Shown here in pieces: positions 10,892-20,040 of a stretch of DNA of 64,000 bases. The stretch lies in contig JAFEMH010001460.1 in assembly GCA_022495995.1 (NCBI GenBank), positions 62,001 to 126,000 on the forward strand. Direction: 5' to 3'. The number at the start of each line of letters is the position of its first letter. Within the stretch, counting starts at the first letter, position 1. The position numbers were made by a program, and so were the translations under genes. The notes under the pieces were generated by a model. The model ran no database searches. It had not been told where the DNA came from and saw nothing but the letters and a program-made list of their open reading frames with translations. The stretch comes from Adenophora triphylla var. japonica. Taxonomy: Eukaryota; Streptophyta; Magnoliopsida; Asterales; Campanulaceae.

Positions 10892-10899
10892 TTTTTATA
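10892..10899 (-). promoter_or_regulatory. TATA box for E1 antisense gene 2
   Basis: TATAAAAA on the minus strand, about 130 bases upstream of the ATG at 10761 and about 55 bases downstream (in gene direction) of the palindrome pair 10952-10987. Confidence 0.6.
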
Positions 10900-10951
10900 G
10901 GGAAAACTGCCAAAATCCTGTTCGAAAAGGAAGAGATTTCTGCTGGGTAGC

Positions 10952-10987
10952 GTGTCTCGTGCGAGACACTTTATCTCGCGCGAGATA
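10952..10987. promoter_or_regulatory. Palindrome pair upstream of E1 antisense gene 2
   Basis: GTGTCTCG-TG-CGAGACAC (10952-10969) and TATCTCGCGCGAGATA (10972-10987, perfect 16 bp). Same family and pairing as in the LTR. It lies directly upstream of the minus-strand TATA box. Confidence 0.75.
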
Positions 10988-11329
10988 TCCCTACGGCAAA
11001 GCAACAGCAGCTTCTACTCAAACAACAATCTAGCCCCGACTTGACAAAGCAAGTCTCGAAAACCTGCGTGTACGGCTCATAACATGCAATAAAACACCAT
11101 ACTCGTGCTCAAAATTGCGGCCTAACGGCCATTCCATTTCCGAAAACATGGAAAGTCGAGAAAGTTAATTAACTAACTAATTAGACCTAGGATTAGGGAT
11201 TAAGAAAAACCATTGTTTGTGCTACCTATGTGTTCCTAGCAAAAACCGAGAAAAGAAAGAAAAAATTGTCCGGGGCCCACACGGCCAATATGTACAGATA
11301 ATCGATAAAGAAAAAGGGGAGGGATCACG

Positions 11330-13583
11330 CCATCAAGTCGCTCGAGCCGCCAAGACCTCCGCCATCACCACCAGGGGGCTACCATCCCTCCTCGACCTCT
11401 TGGCTCCGCAAGTAGGGGTCATAGCCGAGGCCACCGTCGAGGCCGCCGAAGAAGCCTTCTCGAAATGTACTCTCTGACAGTCCGACACCAAAGCCATCAA
11501 CCCCTGCCATCTTCTGCCGCTCCACGGTTGTAATCGGCCGCGGAAATGGTGACCTGACAATCAAAGAAAAGAAGATGCTCAGATGGAGTCGAATATATAC
11601 ACTTATATGGACGAATACGAGAAACAATACAAACAGAGACATACCGAAGAGACATCAGCCGGGAGGCGGTAACCCTCGGGAATCTGATCAGGAGACGGGA
11701 TGTGCCCCATCATCGGCATGCTCCCCATCATATATGTGTAGCTCGAGGGCCGTAGTCCGGGGGGCAAAAGGCAGAGAACCGATAGCCTGGGAGGAAGTGC
11801 TAGTGGGCTGAAGAACTGAAGCGAGAAGCAGAGTGGAGCCACGAGCATGTGATTGCCTATCCCCACCGTGAGGGGACCCATCAACCGAGGCGTAACTCCG
11901 CATAAGAAGCCCCGGGATCACGCAAGTCGTCGCCGCATCACCCACCAAAAGACTAGCATAATCATCCTCCCAATAGAGTGGGTGGGATACATCGACCTCG
12001 GCGGATCCGCCGGCACTCAGTATGATAGTCTACCCCGCCATGCCGTGGGAAGACCCGCTCACCGAGATACATGGTATCTCCCTCCAAAGACGCCAAACAT
12101 CCTCTCGCATCCCGGTAGCATCCCAAGCTCTATGCACCTCCAGCTTCTAACAGGTCGGAGGATACAGGCCCAGCCTCTCGTACTAAAGGTGTCCAAAGAT
12201 ATGCCCGTGCCTCCGCAATCTGCCAGTGGTCCAATCCTGATCCTCCTCCTCATCAACGCTCCGGTTGGGGTGGCTCCACCTCCTGATATCCGGAAACAAA
12301 GGGGCCCGGCTCTCCAACTCAAACCTATACAGCCCAAGGACAGTGTAGCCCCATATTTGCACAAGAAAATGTAACATATTCAGTAAGGGAACACAGACAG
12401 AGCATACAGACAGAAAACAGAAATAGAATCAAAGAGGCATACCTCCCAGGCATAAGAATACCCCGACAAAGTATCCTTGGTGTGCCTACACGCCTCATCC
12501 ATGGCGTGGTAGCAGAAGGCCAGTCCCGCTGAGCCCCAATCGTAGCCGCTCACCTCATCCAGATCAACCAACAAACGTAACAGAGAAAGACGGGCCGTAG
12601 AAGAATGGTTCGCAAAAATAGTCTCAGAAAGGATGTACCAGAGGGCCCTCACCGCCGATCCGTGATCGCTCGGCTTCTCAAAGCATAATCGTCAATCCGA
12701 CGGAGGGGTGTCGCCAAGAAGCAAATCCCTTTAACCTTGTTAGGGACGAAACCAATCAACTGCCTCCACGCCGCTGGACCCGCAGGCTTGAAATTCGGAA
12801 ACTTTGGCAGGGGATCGCCAATGAACTCTAGTCCCGTGATGGCCAGAAAGTCAGTCGGGGTCATAGTTGCTTCCCCGAAGCGCAAATGGACCGTGTGGGT
12901 AGTGTCCCACCACCTTTCCCGGATAGCCTGAAGAACTTGGGGAGTCCTCCTTATCCCCTGAAGGTTGTCAACTAAAGTCAACAAACCCGTTTGGGCCACC
13001 CTAGCTCGGACGCCGTCAAGATCCTTGATCTTGTCCCAAACCGCCTTAGCCATTTTCGGACTCCCCCGACAGTTCTTAATTGGCTTATACGACTGTAAAA
13101 CAGAGGAAAAACAGAGAGGGCAACGTTAGAAATTATTCCATGTCAAGAAATCAATGAAATAGAAAAAAAATTTCATTGGGGCATTTCATCGAACACTTGG
13201 CGGGCGTACGAGAAAAGCTTGCCCAAGGATGCCATTCATGATCCGAATCAACCTCTCCTACAATCCATGATGTGTAGGAGGCTCATACGCACACAATGCA
13301 ACAACAAACATCCAAAGAAAATGCACAAAATCAAAGCATGCAAGGGGAACCTAGTTCTAGGCATGAACAAGAACAAAAGCCATTGATGAAATTTTGAATT
13401 CAAGGGAAAGGGGATTCAAATCAATGCAATACAAGAAACAAGAGGTGAAGATAGAGTTCTTACCAAGCCCTCCCGAATGACAGTGGAGATGTGGGCGTGC
13501 CTATCAAAGGTAAGATCATCGCGAGGGTAATCCTTCCCTAGCAAATAGCTTCGCAAAATCGGATTTCCTTGTTCTTGGGCCAT
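11330..13583 (-). pseudogene. E1 antisense gene 1: plant mobile domain (PMD) protein, with introns
   Basis: Minus-strand gene. Exon 1 is 13583-13464 (40 codons, begins MAQEQGNPILRSYLLGK), ending at a GTAAG donor. An acceptor TTTTACAG ends at 13093 and exon 2 continues in frame (KAVWDKIKDLDG), reaching the PMD hallmark ERWWDTTHTVHLRFGEATMT and DFLAITGLEF (PF10536 family: MAIN/MAIL-like, and long-form PP7 relatives). A frameshift near 12655 moves to SGYDWGSAGLAFCYHAMDEA; a GAG|GTATGC donor near 12445 precedes QIWGYTVLGLYRFELES (about 12360). The C-terminal part to about 11330 is poorly resolved. Host PMD proteins MAIN and MAIL1 act in silencing and genome stability in Arabidopsis. Here a role in element regulation is only inferred. 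Confidence 0.75.
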
Positions 13584-13730
13584 GGATTTTGGAGGAAGGA
13601 GGAATTAAGAATGGATTAGAGGGAAGAATCTCCAAGCAAATCCACGAAAAATCACAGAAAAGGCGACCTTGGCTCGAGCTAGGGAGGGAAATTTTGAAAA
13701 GGATATTTTCAAAATGAGCTAGAGCTGCTG

Positions 13731-13736
13731 TTTATA
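13731..13736 (-). promoter_or_regulatory. TATA box for E1 PMD gene
   Basis: Minus-strand TATAAA (context GGCATATAAACAGC), about 150 bases upstream of the ATG at 13583 and 15 bases from the palindrome pair at 13751-13788. Confidence 0.65.
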
Positions 13737-13750
13737 TGCCCCGACAGTAC

Positions 13751-13788
13751 ATATCTCGCGCGGTATATCTTATCCCGCCGCGAGATAA
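13751..13788. promoter_or_regulatory. Palindrome pair upstream of E1 PMD gene
   Basis: ATATCTCGCGCGGTATAT (13751-13768) and TTATCCCGCCGCGAGATAA (13770-13788). Both are slightly imperfect copies of the E1 palindrome, adjacent and just upstream of the minus-strand TATA box. Confidence 0.7.
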
Positions 13789-14044
13789 ACCTTCTGGAAA
13801 AGGACAAAATTGTCCTCGACAATAAGCGTCTACGCAACGTCAAAGTTCAAAATTTTGACACATTTACCCTTGGAAATGATAAACTAACAAGGAAACGTGG
13901 AAAAACCGGTACCGCAAGTCACGGAACGAGTCAAACGTGACATGCGCACAATCGCCCGGTACGGCACCAGTCGCCCGAGAACCGAGTGGTCCAAAGATCA
14001 ACCCAATTCACATGATTCAGAGCCCAGGAAGGTGAATCATCAAA

Positions 14045-14385
14045 GAAAAAGCTCGGTCCAATGCCCAGACAGGTGGATCGTCATCAAAAAAAAAAAAAAA
14101 AGCCCGGTCCAACGCCCAGACAGGTGGATCATCATCAAAAAGTTCTGTCCAACGCCCAGACAGGTGGATCATCATCAAAAAGCTCGGTCCAACGCCCAGA
14201 CAGGTGGATCATCATCAAAAAGCTCGGTCCAACGCCCAGACAGGTGGATCGTCATCAAAAAGCCCGGTCCAACGCCCAGACAGGTGGATCGTCGAACCAA
14301 AAGCCCGGTTCAACGCCCAAACAGGTGAATCGTCATCCCCAACAGCAAAAAGCCCGATTCGGAGCCCAGAACGGCGAATCGTCAC
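14045..14385 (+). repeat. 40-bp minisatellite in E1 3' UTR
   Basis: About 8 copies. CAGGTGGATC recurs at 14121, 14161, 14201, 14241 and 14281, exactly 40 bp apart; the first copy (about 14070) carries an A15 run, the last two are diverged. Tat-group 3' UTRs are known to be hypervariable and to spawn tandem repeats. Frames across it only reflect the repeat. Confidence 0.85.
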
Positions 14386-14625
14386 AAAAAACGACAGGAC
14401 TCAGAGGACCGGACAGGTAAGCCTTTGTTTTCTAACATATTTCCCGCTTGGTTCGGAGCCCTGAGACGGGCGAATCTTCGAACAGAGACGGGTATATTCG
14501 AGTGGGTCTTGATTTGATTCCTCAGTATGAATTTTCCTTTTCAAAAAAAAAAAAATCTCCTCGATTTTCAAAAAAAAACATTTTTCAAAATACCTAAAGC
14601 AACCTTTTCGTGTTTTGGAGTCGAA

Positions 14626-14662
14626 CTACGTTATGGTCTGATTCTCCGATAGAGATACGTAG
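14626..14662 (+). other. CTACG...CGTAG hairpin, LTR side of E1 antisense module
   Basis: Arms CTACGT (14626-14631) and ACGTAG (14657-14662), loop with TCTGATTCTCC, then GCAGCC. It lies about 95 bp before the 3' LTR. Confidence 0.6.
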
Positions 14663-14743
14663 GCAGCCGTGCGGCACGACCATCCCGATGTTCGTAATGA
14701 TGTCTTTTCTATCGTCGACATGACTTCTTTCATAAGACTTGTC

Positions 14744-14755
14744 GCCGAGGGGCGC
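14744..14755 (+). promoter_or_regulatory. Polypurine tract, E1
   Basis: GCCGAGGGGCGC directly before the 3' LTR, where plus-strand DNA synthesis is primed. E3 has the matching GCCGAGGGGCTTC directly before its 3' LTR. Confidence 0.65.
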
Positions 14756-15761
14756 GGTAGACACCCCATTCTCGAACACATCGGATCATACTTATACCAC
14801 TCTAAGTCTCGCTTTGAGTCAAGAAGTAGAAATCCACCATTTCGTCATGTTTCGTTAAAGTTTTGACTAACTACCGTTAGTTTGGGACTAAACTGCATAC
14901 GAGATAACGAGGAAAGGACAAAACTGTCCACAGGAGCAATATCTCGCCGCGAGATGCCGTGTCTCGCGCGAGATATCTCCTCTCGCAGACAGTGCACGAC
15001 GCGTTCCTCGTCGATTTCAACCTCTTTTCGGGATAAAACTTTATCTCTCCGGCCAACTAATGGGAGAGGAGGTCTAGAACCATCTGATAGGGTTTTAACT
15101 CTCCACTTCTTCATATCCAACCTCTATAAATACTTGGTGACTTCCAAGGTCGAAGAGGAGAAGGTCTCGGACCGCGAATTTACACAATACACACACATTT
15201 TGTCATTTTCTTTCCCTGAAAGAATCCTTCAAAATCACCCTAAAACTCACCTCATAGTTTGTTTGTCAACCTTGTTGATAAACAAGCATCAATCTCCAAA
15301 CCAAGGACCAAGGCGAAGCTCTGTCTGTGTGGAGGGTCGACTCTAAACTTGAGCCGAAACTCTGCCCAAATCACCTCACGCAAGGTAATTCCTAATCTTC
15401 CTTCTAATTGATTGTTAGAGTGGTATAAGTCCATAGAATCTAGGATCGGCCTAGAGCCTCTCCAAATCATGGAGACGGTCTCGAAGCAATCGATTCTACA
15501 TTCCGTTTGACCTCGTCAAATGGACCTTTATTTGTAGTATTTGAATTCGTTTTTTACTTCTTCTTTTGAAAAACCTCTCTTTTCTTTAGCAAGACCGATC
15601 TCCGGATTGGGTGAAATGGATGCCTTCTAAACCTACCCATTTCATAACCTAAGCCCCGAACTCAAATCTCTCAAATGGTTTTTCTATGTTTCCAATCAAA
15701 TAATATAGGTGGCGACTCATAAAAATAAAAAGAACCAGAATTTCTTTCTCACAACGCTACA
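14756..15761 (+). repeat. E1 3' LTR
   Basis: 1006 bp, about 99% identical by eye to 1181-2182. The first base is G instead of T (GGTAGACACC). The largest difference is around 14985-15005 next to the palindromes. The palindrome pair (14941-14955, 14962-14973) and TATA (15125-15132) are kept. Confidence 0.95.
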
Positions 15762-15766
15762 GGAAC
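15762..15766. repeat. Target-site duplication GGAAC, right copy (E1)
   Basis: Identical to 1176-1180. Joining the flanks places the minus-strand gag of E0 on both sides of E1. Confidence 0.9.
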
Positions 15767-16378
15767 ACATCCCTCATCGCACGCTGAGCCACTGGATTCA
15801 TTACTATCATATTCGAAATAATAAGATTATTCTTTAGAATTGCCTGCCTTATGGTAAATTTTCTTTCTCTTCTTCTTTCTTGCTCCCAAGCCGTCATCCC
15901 GCCTACGGGCTTCCGCCAATCTTCTGGGTGGCGGCATATCCACATCCCGCCTTGGCCTGTTAGCCACACTGGCGCTAACTTCTCGATTCTGCCCGCCAAC
16001 ATTGGACCTTCCCGCTTGCCCATTCAATAACTCCTCAGGAATATGGGAAGGCTCCGCATTTAGCTCCTTCAATTGTTGATTATTGGCGAGAACACGCATC
16101 CACGCCTCATTGTCCGCCCTCAGCTTTTCAATCCTTTCTCTCACTTCTGCATTCTTCGACTTCGCGGGAACTTGCCCTTCATCTACTGCCTTGGCTCTTT
16201 CCACTCTCACCCTTTCCTCCTCCTCCCTAGCCCGCCTAATGCTGGAGTTAGTCTCTGAAGTGTGCACCTCCACCTCTCTTTCAGATCCCGCCCCAGCACG
16301 AGCTTCCTTAGCATTGGGGGTAGCCAGGGTTAAATTTTGAGCTGCCCTTGAAGGCGTAGCCTTATCTTGCCCCATCAT
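15762..16378 (-). pseudogene. gag: Ty3/gypsy gag, N-terminal portion, element E0
   Basis: Starts at ATG 16378 (MMGQDKATPSRAAQNL). The first ~130 residues are charged and coiled-coil-like (RIEKLRADNEAWMRVLANN), followed by RPRRDVDMPPPRRLAEARRR. A frame change near 15870-15900 leads to IVMNPVAQRAMRDVF, which meets the E1 insertion site; the reading continues at 1180 on the minus strand. Typical N-terminus of Tat-group gag: disordered, Arg/Glu-rich, ahead of the capsid core. It was already frameshifted, so E0 was probably inactive; order of events (decay versus insertion) is not settled. Confidence 0.75.
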
Positions 16379-16806
16379 ACTATATAGTCAACAAACAAGT
16401 GGCTACTTTGACACACACTCAAAGCCACACCACACCTTTTAACAACTGAACACTAATTCTGACAACTTTACAAGTTCCTTTTCTGACAACAAAACACCCT
16501 TACACCACGTATTAATGATCCTACAACCTTTATAACCAAGGACAACTTTTATGACACCTTAAAATAAATACAACAACAATCCACAAAACAACTTCTGACA
16601 AGTACCACCTGGGGATTCTTCTTGATTTTTTAACCAACTAGCATTTACTTCTTCAACCAAACTGACAATATAGATCTTCTGGGCTCCACCAATAGAGCAA
16701 CAACAGTATACCACCTCCTCACTCACCACCGGCAGCCACCAACAATCTTCCAAACTCCACCAAACCACCCAAAGAAGAACATTCAGGTCCCGGCAACGGA
16801 ACCAAC
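16379..16806 (-). other. E0 leader and primer-binding site
   Basis: On the minus strand, TGGTTCCGTTGCCGGGACC (16804->16786) resembles the tRNA-Asp-type PBS TGGCGCCGTTGCCGGGGA of some plant gypsy elements (about 15 of 18 positions). A two-base GT spacer separates it from the LTR end CA at 16807. The rest to the gag ATG at 16378 shows no gene. Confidence 0.55.
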
Positions 16807-17073
16807 TGATGCTACCATGGAAAATGGTGTTGCACAGGAGCTGAATCACAGCTGCTCCAATGGATACTCCGGCTGGTCTTCTTGGGGCAGATCACCCTGG
16901 GTCCTACACACACACAAGCAACGGTGAACTAAACCGGGGGTGACTCCGGTGAAACCCCTCCGGCGTGAGAATCAGTAACTATATTCAGATCAAGAAAATA
17001 TCATGGAGAGAGTAATGGGGAAGAGAGAGTTTAGAGAGAGAATAGAACTTACATAATTATGCTGCATTCCACG

Positions 17074-17081
17074 TTTTTATA
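17074..17081 (-). promoter_or_regulatory. TATA box, E0 LTR
   Basis: TATAAAAA on the minus strand, inside the proposed LTR and about 700 bases upstream of the gag ATG. Confidence 0.55.
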
Positions 17082-17259
17082 CTGATATCCAATCATAGGC
17101 CATACCTCTAGAGGACACGTGTCAGTCATCCACACTCTTTGGGTCAACTACCCACAAAGTTGGTATGAAAGTACTACCCATCCCATCATGTTACACTGTT
17201 GTACGTTATGGGGGGGCACGTGTCAATATCCCCATCAATTGGTACCTATCCGTCACGTA

Positions 17260-17274
17260 TGTCGCTTGGCGACA
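17260..17274. promoter_or_regulatory. Dyad in E0 LTR U3
   Basis: TGTCGC-TTG-GCGACA, perfect 6-bp arms, upstream of the E0 TATA box, with a half-site GCGAC at 17286-17290. Sequence differs from the dyads of E1, E2 and E3. Confidence 0.5.
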
Positions 17275-17590
17275 AACCATCTAAAGCGACAAAGCATACT
17301 TGGTAACTTATCCTAAATTACGCCCTTGTTACCCAAAATCAGGGGGGGGGCTAGGTTGTCTTCTCGCCACCCCATCTTCTCGCCTACATTCTGCTTCCAC
17401 TCTATGTCGCATCATGGTACATACTACGTTATCTCGCCATTTTAAAACAGAATATTACTTATCATTTATTCAATCATTATTTATCTACCTTGATATTTAT
17501 GGGCCATTCTGAGTTACTTGGCCCACCAAGCCCAATGAACCCTCTAAACTGTCCAAGCCCAATCCATTTATGATAACCACTTCACACACC

Positions 17591-18058
17591 ATGTAATGCG
17601 TGAGTCGTTGTTATGAAAAATTAGTTTTTACTAATGTTTTTTATAGAAAAAAATGAGTTTTTCAAAATGTGCACCTCCCATCATAGGTGTAAAAGTTTTG
17701 TAGTTTAACATGCGTGGATTCTTGAGAAACTCCTCAAGATCTGAGATGATATGATCAATAAAGATTATTGATGGTCACTTTCCCTCAAGACACTAAGGGT
17801 GAGCTCCCAAGTTTTAAAAACGAGAGAAAGGAAAGAAAATAAGAGAAAATTTAATATATTTTCATTTCTAAAGTTGCTCCTGAGTTTTTTTAGTAAGAAA
17901 ATGAGAGGAAAAGGAAGAAAAATTCCTCTCCCACACAATCCTCCCAAAAGTGGGAGCAATTGGAATGAAAAGAAACTTTATAAAATAATTTTTTTGATTA
18001 AACCTATTTTAACCCTCAAGTATAACTCTTTCTCTTCCTTTTATTAAGGGTAGAAGTG
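17591..18058. other. Unassigned sequence between E0 and E2
   Basis: About 470 bp of AT-rich, purine-rich sequence with no PBS, LTR match or coding frame I can support. It may be host DNA or an old small element. It directly abuts the E2 LTR at 18059. Confidence 0.4.
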
Positions 18059-18437
18059 TGTAAGTATCCAAATCCGGATTGTCAAAATCTGTTAAAAGTT
18101 AACCGAAATCCGTTAACTGACCATTTCCAAGTTAACCGGAATCCGTTAACTTCCCCTTTTCGAGTCAACGAGACTTCTCAGGACTGCCCCGTGCATCCAA
18201 ATTCCAAAGTGTACTCAACACACATTCTCACACGTAAAAGTACCACTCTCCTCGAAATACGTAATTTTCGGGGTCTTCTGGGGTTTGATTTGCTGTTTTT
18301 GAGAGTCTCGACCTTCCGAGGTCATAACTTTCTCATACGAACTCCGTTTTGGGCCCACCGCATATCAAATCGAACGCGAGAACAAGATCTATACTTATAA
18401 CTAATTTGATGAGGGAAAATAGCCAATCTACAGAACT

Positions 18438-18544
18438 GGCCGTTCGGCCTGTTTTATTGGTTTAACCAAAACGTGTCAAAATCAATCAAATTCAAAGCCA
18501 AAAGACCAAAATGCCCCCAAATGGAGGGATAGGCCGTCCGGCCT
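18438..18544. promoter_or_regulatory. Palindrome pair in E2 5' LTR U3
   Basis: GGCCG-TT-CGGCC (18438-18449) and AGGCCG-TC-CGGCCT (18531-18544), both followed by TGTTTTA, about 93 bp apart and 110-210 bp upstream of the TATA box at 18652. Confidence 0.65.
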
Positions 18545-18651
18545 GTTTTACAGATTAAAAAATCAGCCTAAACAATCATTCCAGCACTGTTCGATATTTA
18601 AAAACTGTCCAAAACAATCCAAACCAGTCCAAGGTAACCTCCTTCTCCTCG

Positions 18652-18658
18652 TATAAAC
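18652..18658 (+). promoter_or_regulatory. TATA box, E2 5' LTR
   Basis: TATAAAC in the context CTCGTATAAACACTCC, followed by a CT-rich stretch as in many plant promoters. Confidence 0.55.
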
Positions 18659-19261
18659 ACTCCCCCTCCTCATTCATAAAAATTCACCAATTCACCTCCT
18701 CCTTTAGCCCTAGCAAAAATCTAGTCTTTCTCCACTCTTCGGGGGCCCTCGTGCTACTCGTCGGTGGAATTCTCTGCTCTTCTGGGGCCCTCGTGCTACT
18801 CGTCGGTGGATTCTAAAACGTAGGCTAAACCGACACAAGTCGAAATGCTGCCCAAATTCTTAGGCTTCTAAGCACCAAATAAAGGGGAAACTCTGCCCGA
18901 TTCAAAATCAAGGTTTACCCCGCAAAACTCGAGTTCGTCATTCGAACTCCTTTTCAACCAAACACGAGCCAAACACGTCCTAAACACCTTTCAAACACCA
19001 AATCGTATCCCGTATACTCCTTTCCAAGACAAAGAGTCACACCTAGCCATTGGTAACACTCTCACTCCTTAAACCCCGCCTTGTCTCATTTTACGCGTCA
19101 TAGGCTACTTTCGATCCGATCAAAGTTCCCAAAATGTAGACGGAACGCCGTTTACAGGTCTCGAAATGATCCTCCCTCTATCATCTTTTCTCCTTCGAGA
19201 GAAGTTATTTTGGGTTAAAACGGAGATCGAGTCCCATTTTTACTTTATGTCATTTACCGTC

Positions 19262-19523
19262 CGAACCGTTCGGTTCGTCGATCGCACTTTTACTGTCCGG
19301 ATCGTTTGATCCGTTGATTCGCACTTTACAGTCCGAACCGTTTGGTTCGTGATCGTCATTTACATATCCGAATCATTTGATCCGTTGATATCTCTTTACT
19401 TTACACACTTTACAAATCTGAGTCATTTGACTCGTTGATTCGCACTGTTACTATCTGAACCGTTTGCTTCGTTGATACCGCATTTTCAATATTTTCATTT
19501 ACAAGTCCAAGCCGTTTGGTTTG
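19262..19523 (+). repeat. Seven short hairpin repeats in E2 LTR (R/U5)
   Basis: Repeats of about 37-45 bp, each with a 6-7 bp dyad around a short GTTT/ATTT/TT loop: 19262-19277, 19298-19313, 19334-19349, 19369-19384, 19419-19434, 19456-19471, 19508-19523. Arms differ between copies but stay largely complementary (CGGATC/GATCCG, CGAACC/GGTTCG, GAGTC/GACTC). They lie downstream of the TATA box, so in the transcript. Confidence 0.65.
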
Positions 19524-19611
19524 TTGATAGTATTTACTTTCCAATATTCGTTGATCGCATATTACTTGCCATCATTTTCATCAAAATGGGTAACATCGTA
19601 ATGCCCGGTTC

Positions 19612-19757
19612 AAAACCAAGTTTGTCATTCAAACTCCCTTTTAAACCCCTTTTCAAACTCAAAACCGACGTTTGTCATTTAAACGCTCTTTTACCAAAAT
19701 CAACGTTTGTCATTCAAACCAAGATTAAATTTTGTCATTCAAGTTCATTTTCAAAAG
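19612..19757 (+). repeat. TCATT-loop hairpin repeats in E2 LTR
   Basis: Several copies of the dyad GTTTG-TCATT-CAAAC with small changes. A related copy at about 18927-18945 reads GAGTTCG-TCATT-CGAACTC (7-bp arms). Arms change together between copies. Confidence 0.5.
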
Positions 19758-19898
19758 CAACACGAACACACACACACGCACACTTTTCGAGAAAGACAGA
19801 AAGACTCGTCATGCGAGGCATTTCGGGTGATCTCAATATACTCTTCTCGAAACGTAACGTAACGTGACCTCCGAACCTAACAATCTCTGTTCAAACAG

Positions 19899-20040
19899 CC
19901 TTTTCCTAAGTTTTGGCTACCAATCAAAATGACCTTGTTTTCAAATCCTTTTTCCAAGTTTTGGCTACCAATCAAAATGACCTCCTTTTCAAACCAGCCT
20001 TTTTCAAAGTTTAGGCTCATAATACAAAATGGCGTGGCAA
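19899..20040 (+). repeat. Duplicated ~60-bp unit in E2 LTR U5
   Basis: CCAAGTTTTGGCTACCAATC-type unit repeated about 2.5 times, the last copy diverged, ending before ATGGCGTGGCAACTCC. The reverse complement of this LTR end is recognisable at about 47401-47500, which fixes the orientation of the E3 LTR. Confidence 0.6.

Larger units (their letters stand above)
1181..15761 (+). mobile_element. E1: complete 14.6-kb Tat-like LTR retrotransposon
   Basis: Bounded by two near-identical LTRs of about 1.0 kb and a 5-bp duplication. Order on the plus strand: LTR, leader, short gag, G-patch, RT, RNase H, integrase, then two genes on the opposite strand, a 40-bp minisatellite, a PPT and the LTR. The LTRs differ by roughly a dozen substitutions and a few indels (eye count), so insertion was recent. 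Despite this the pol is full of frameshifts, and the gag core and protease are missing. It disrupts the gag of E0. The antisense module between pol and 3' LTR is a known type of extra reading frame in plant gypsy elements. Confidence 0.93.
16807..17590 (-). repeat. E0 5' LTR (minus strand)
   Basis: The 3' end (CA at 16807) is fixed by the adjacent PBS. The 5' end is less sure, at a TG near 17588-17591. A minus-strand TATA box TATAAAAA is at 17081->17074 and an upstream dyad TGTCGC-TTG-GCGACA at 17260-17274. The partner LTR lies outside the window, so the outer edge cannot be confirmed. Confidence 0.6.

Noticed and set aside
17591..18058. A MITE or other small DNA transposon
   Set aside because: I could not find terminal inverted repeats with a flanking duplication; CTAAGGGT near 17790 and TTAAGGGT near 18045 are in the same orientation.
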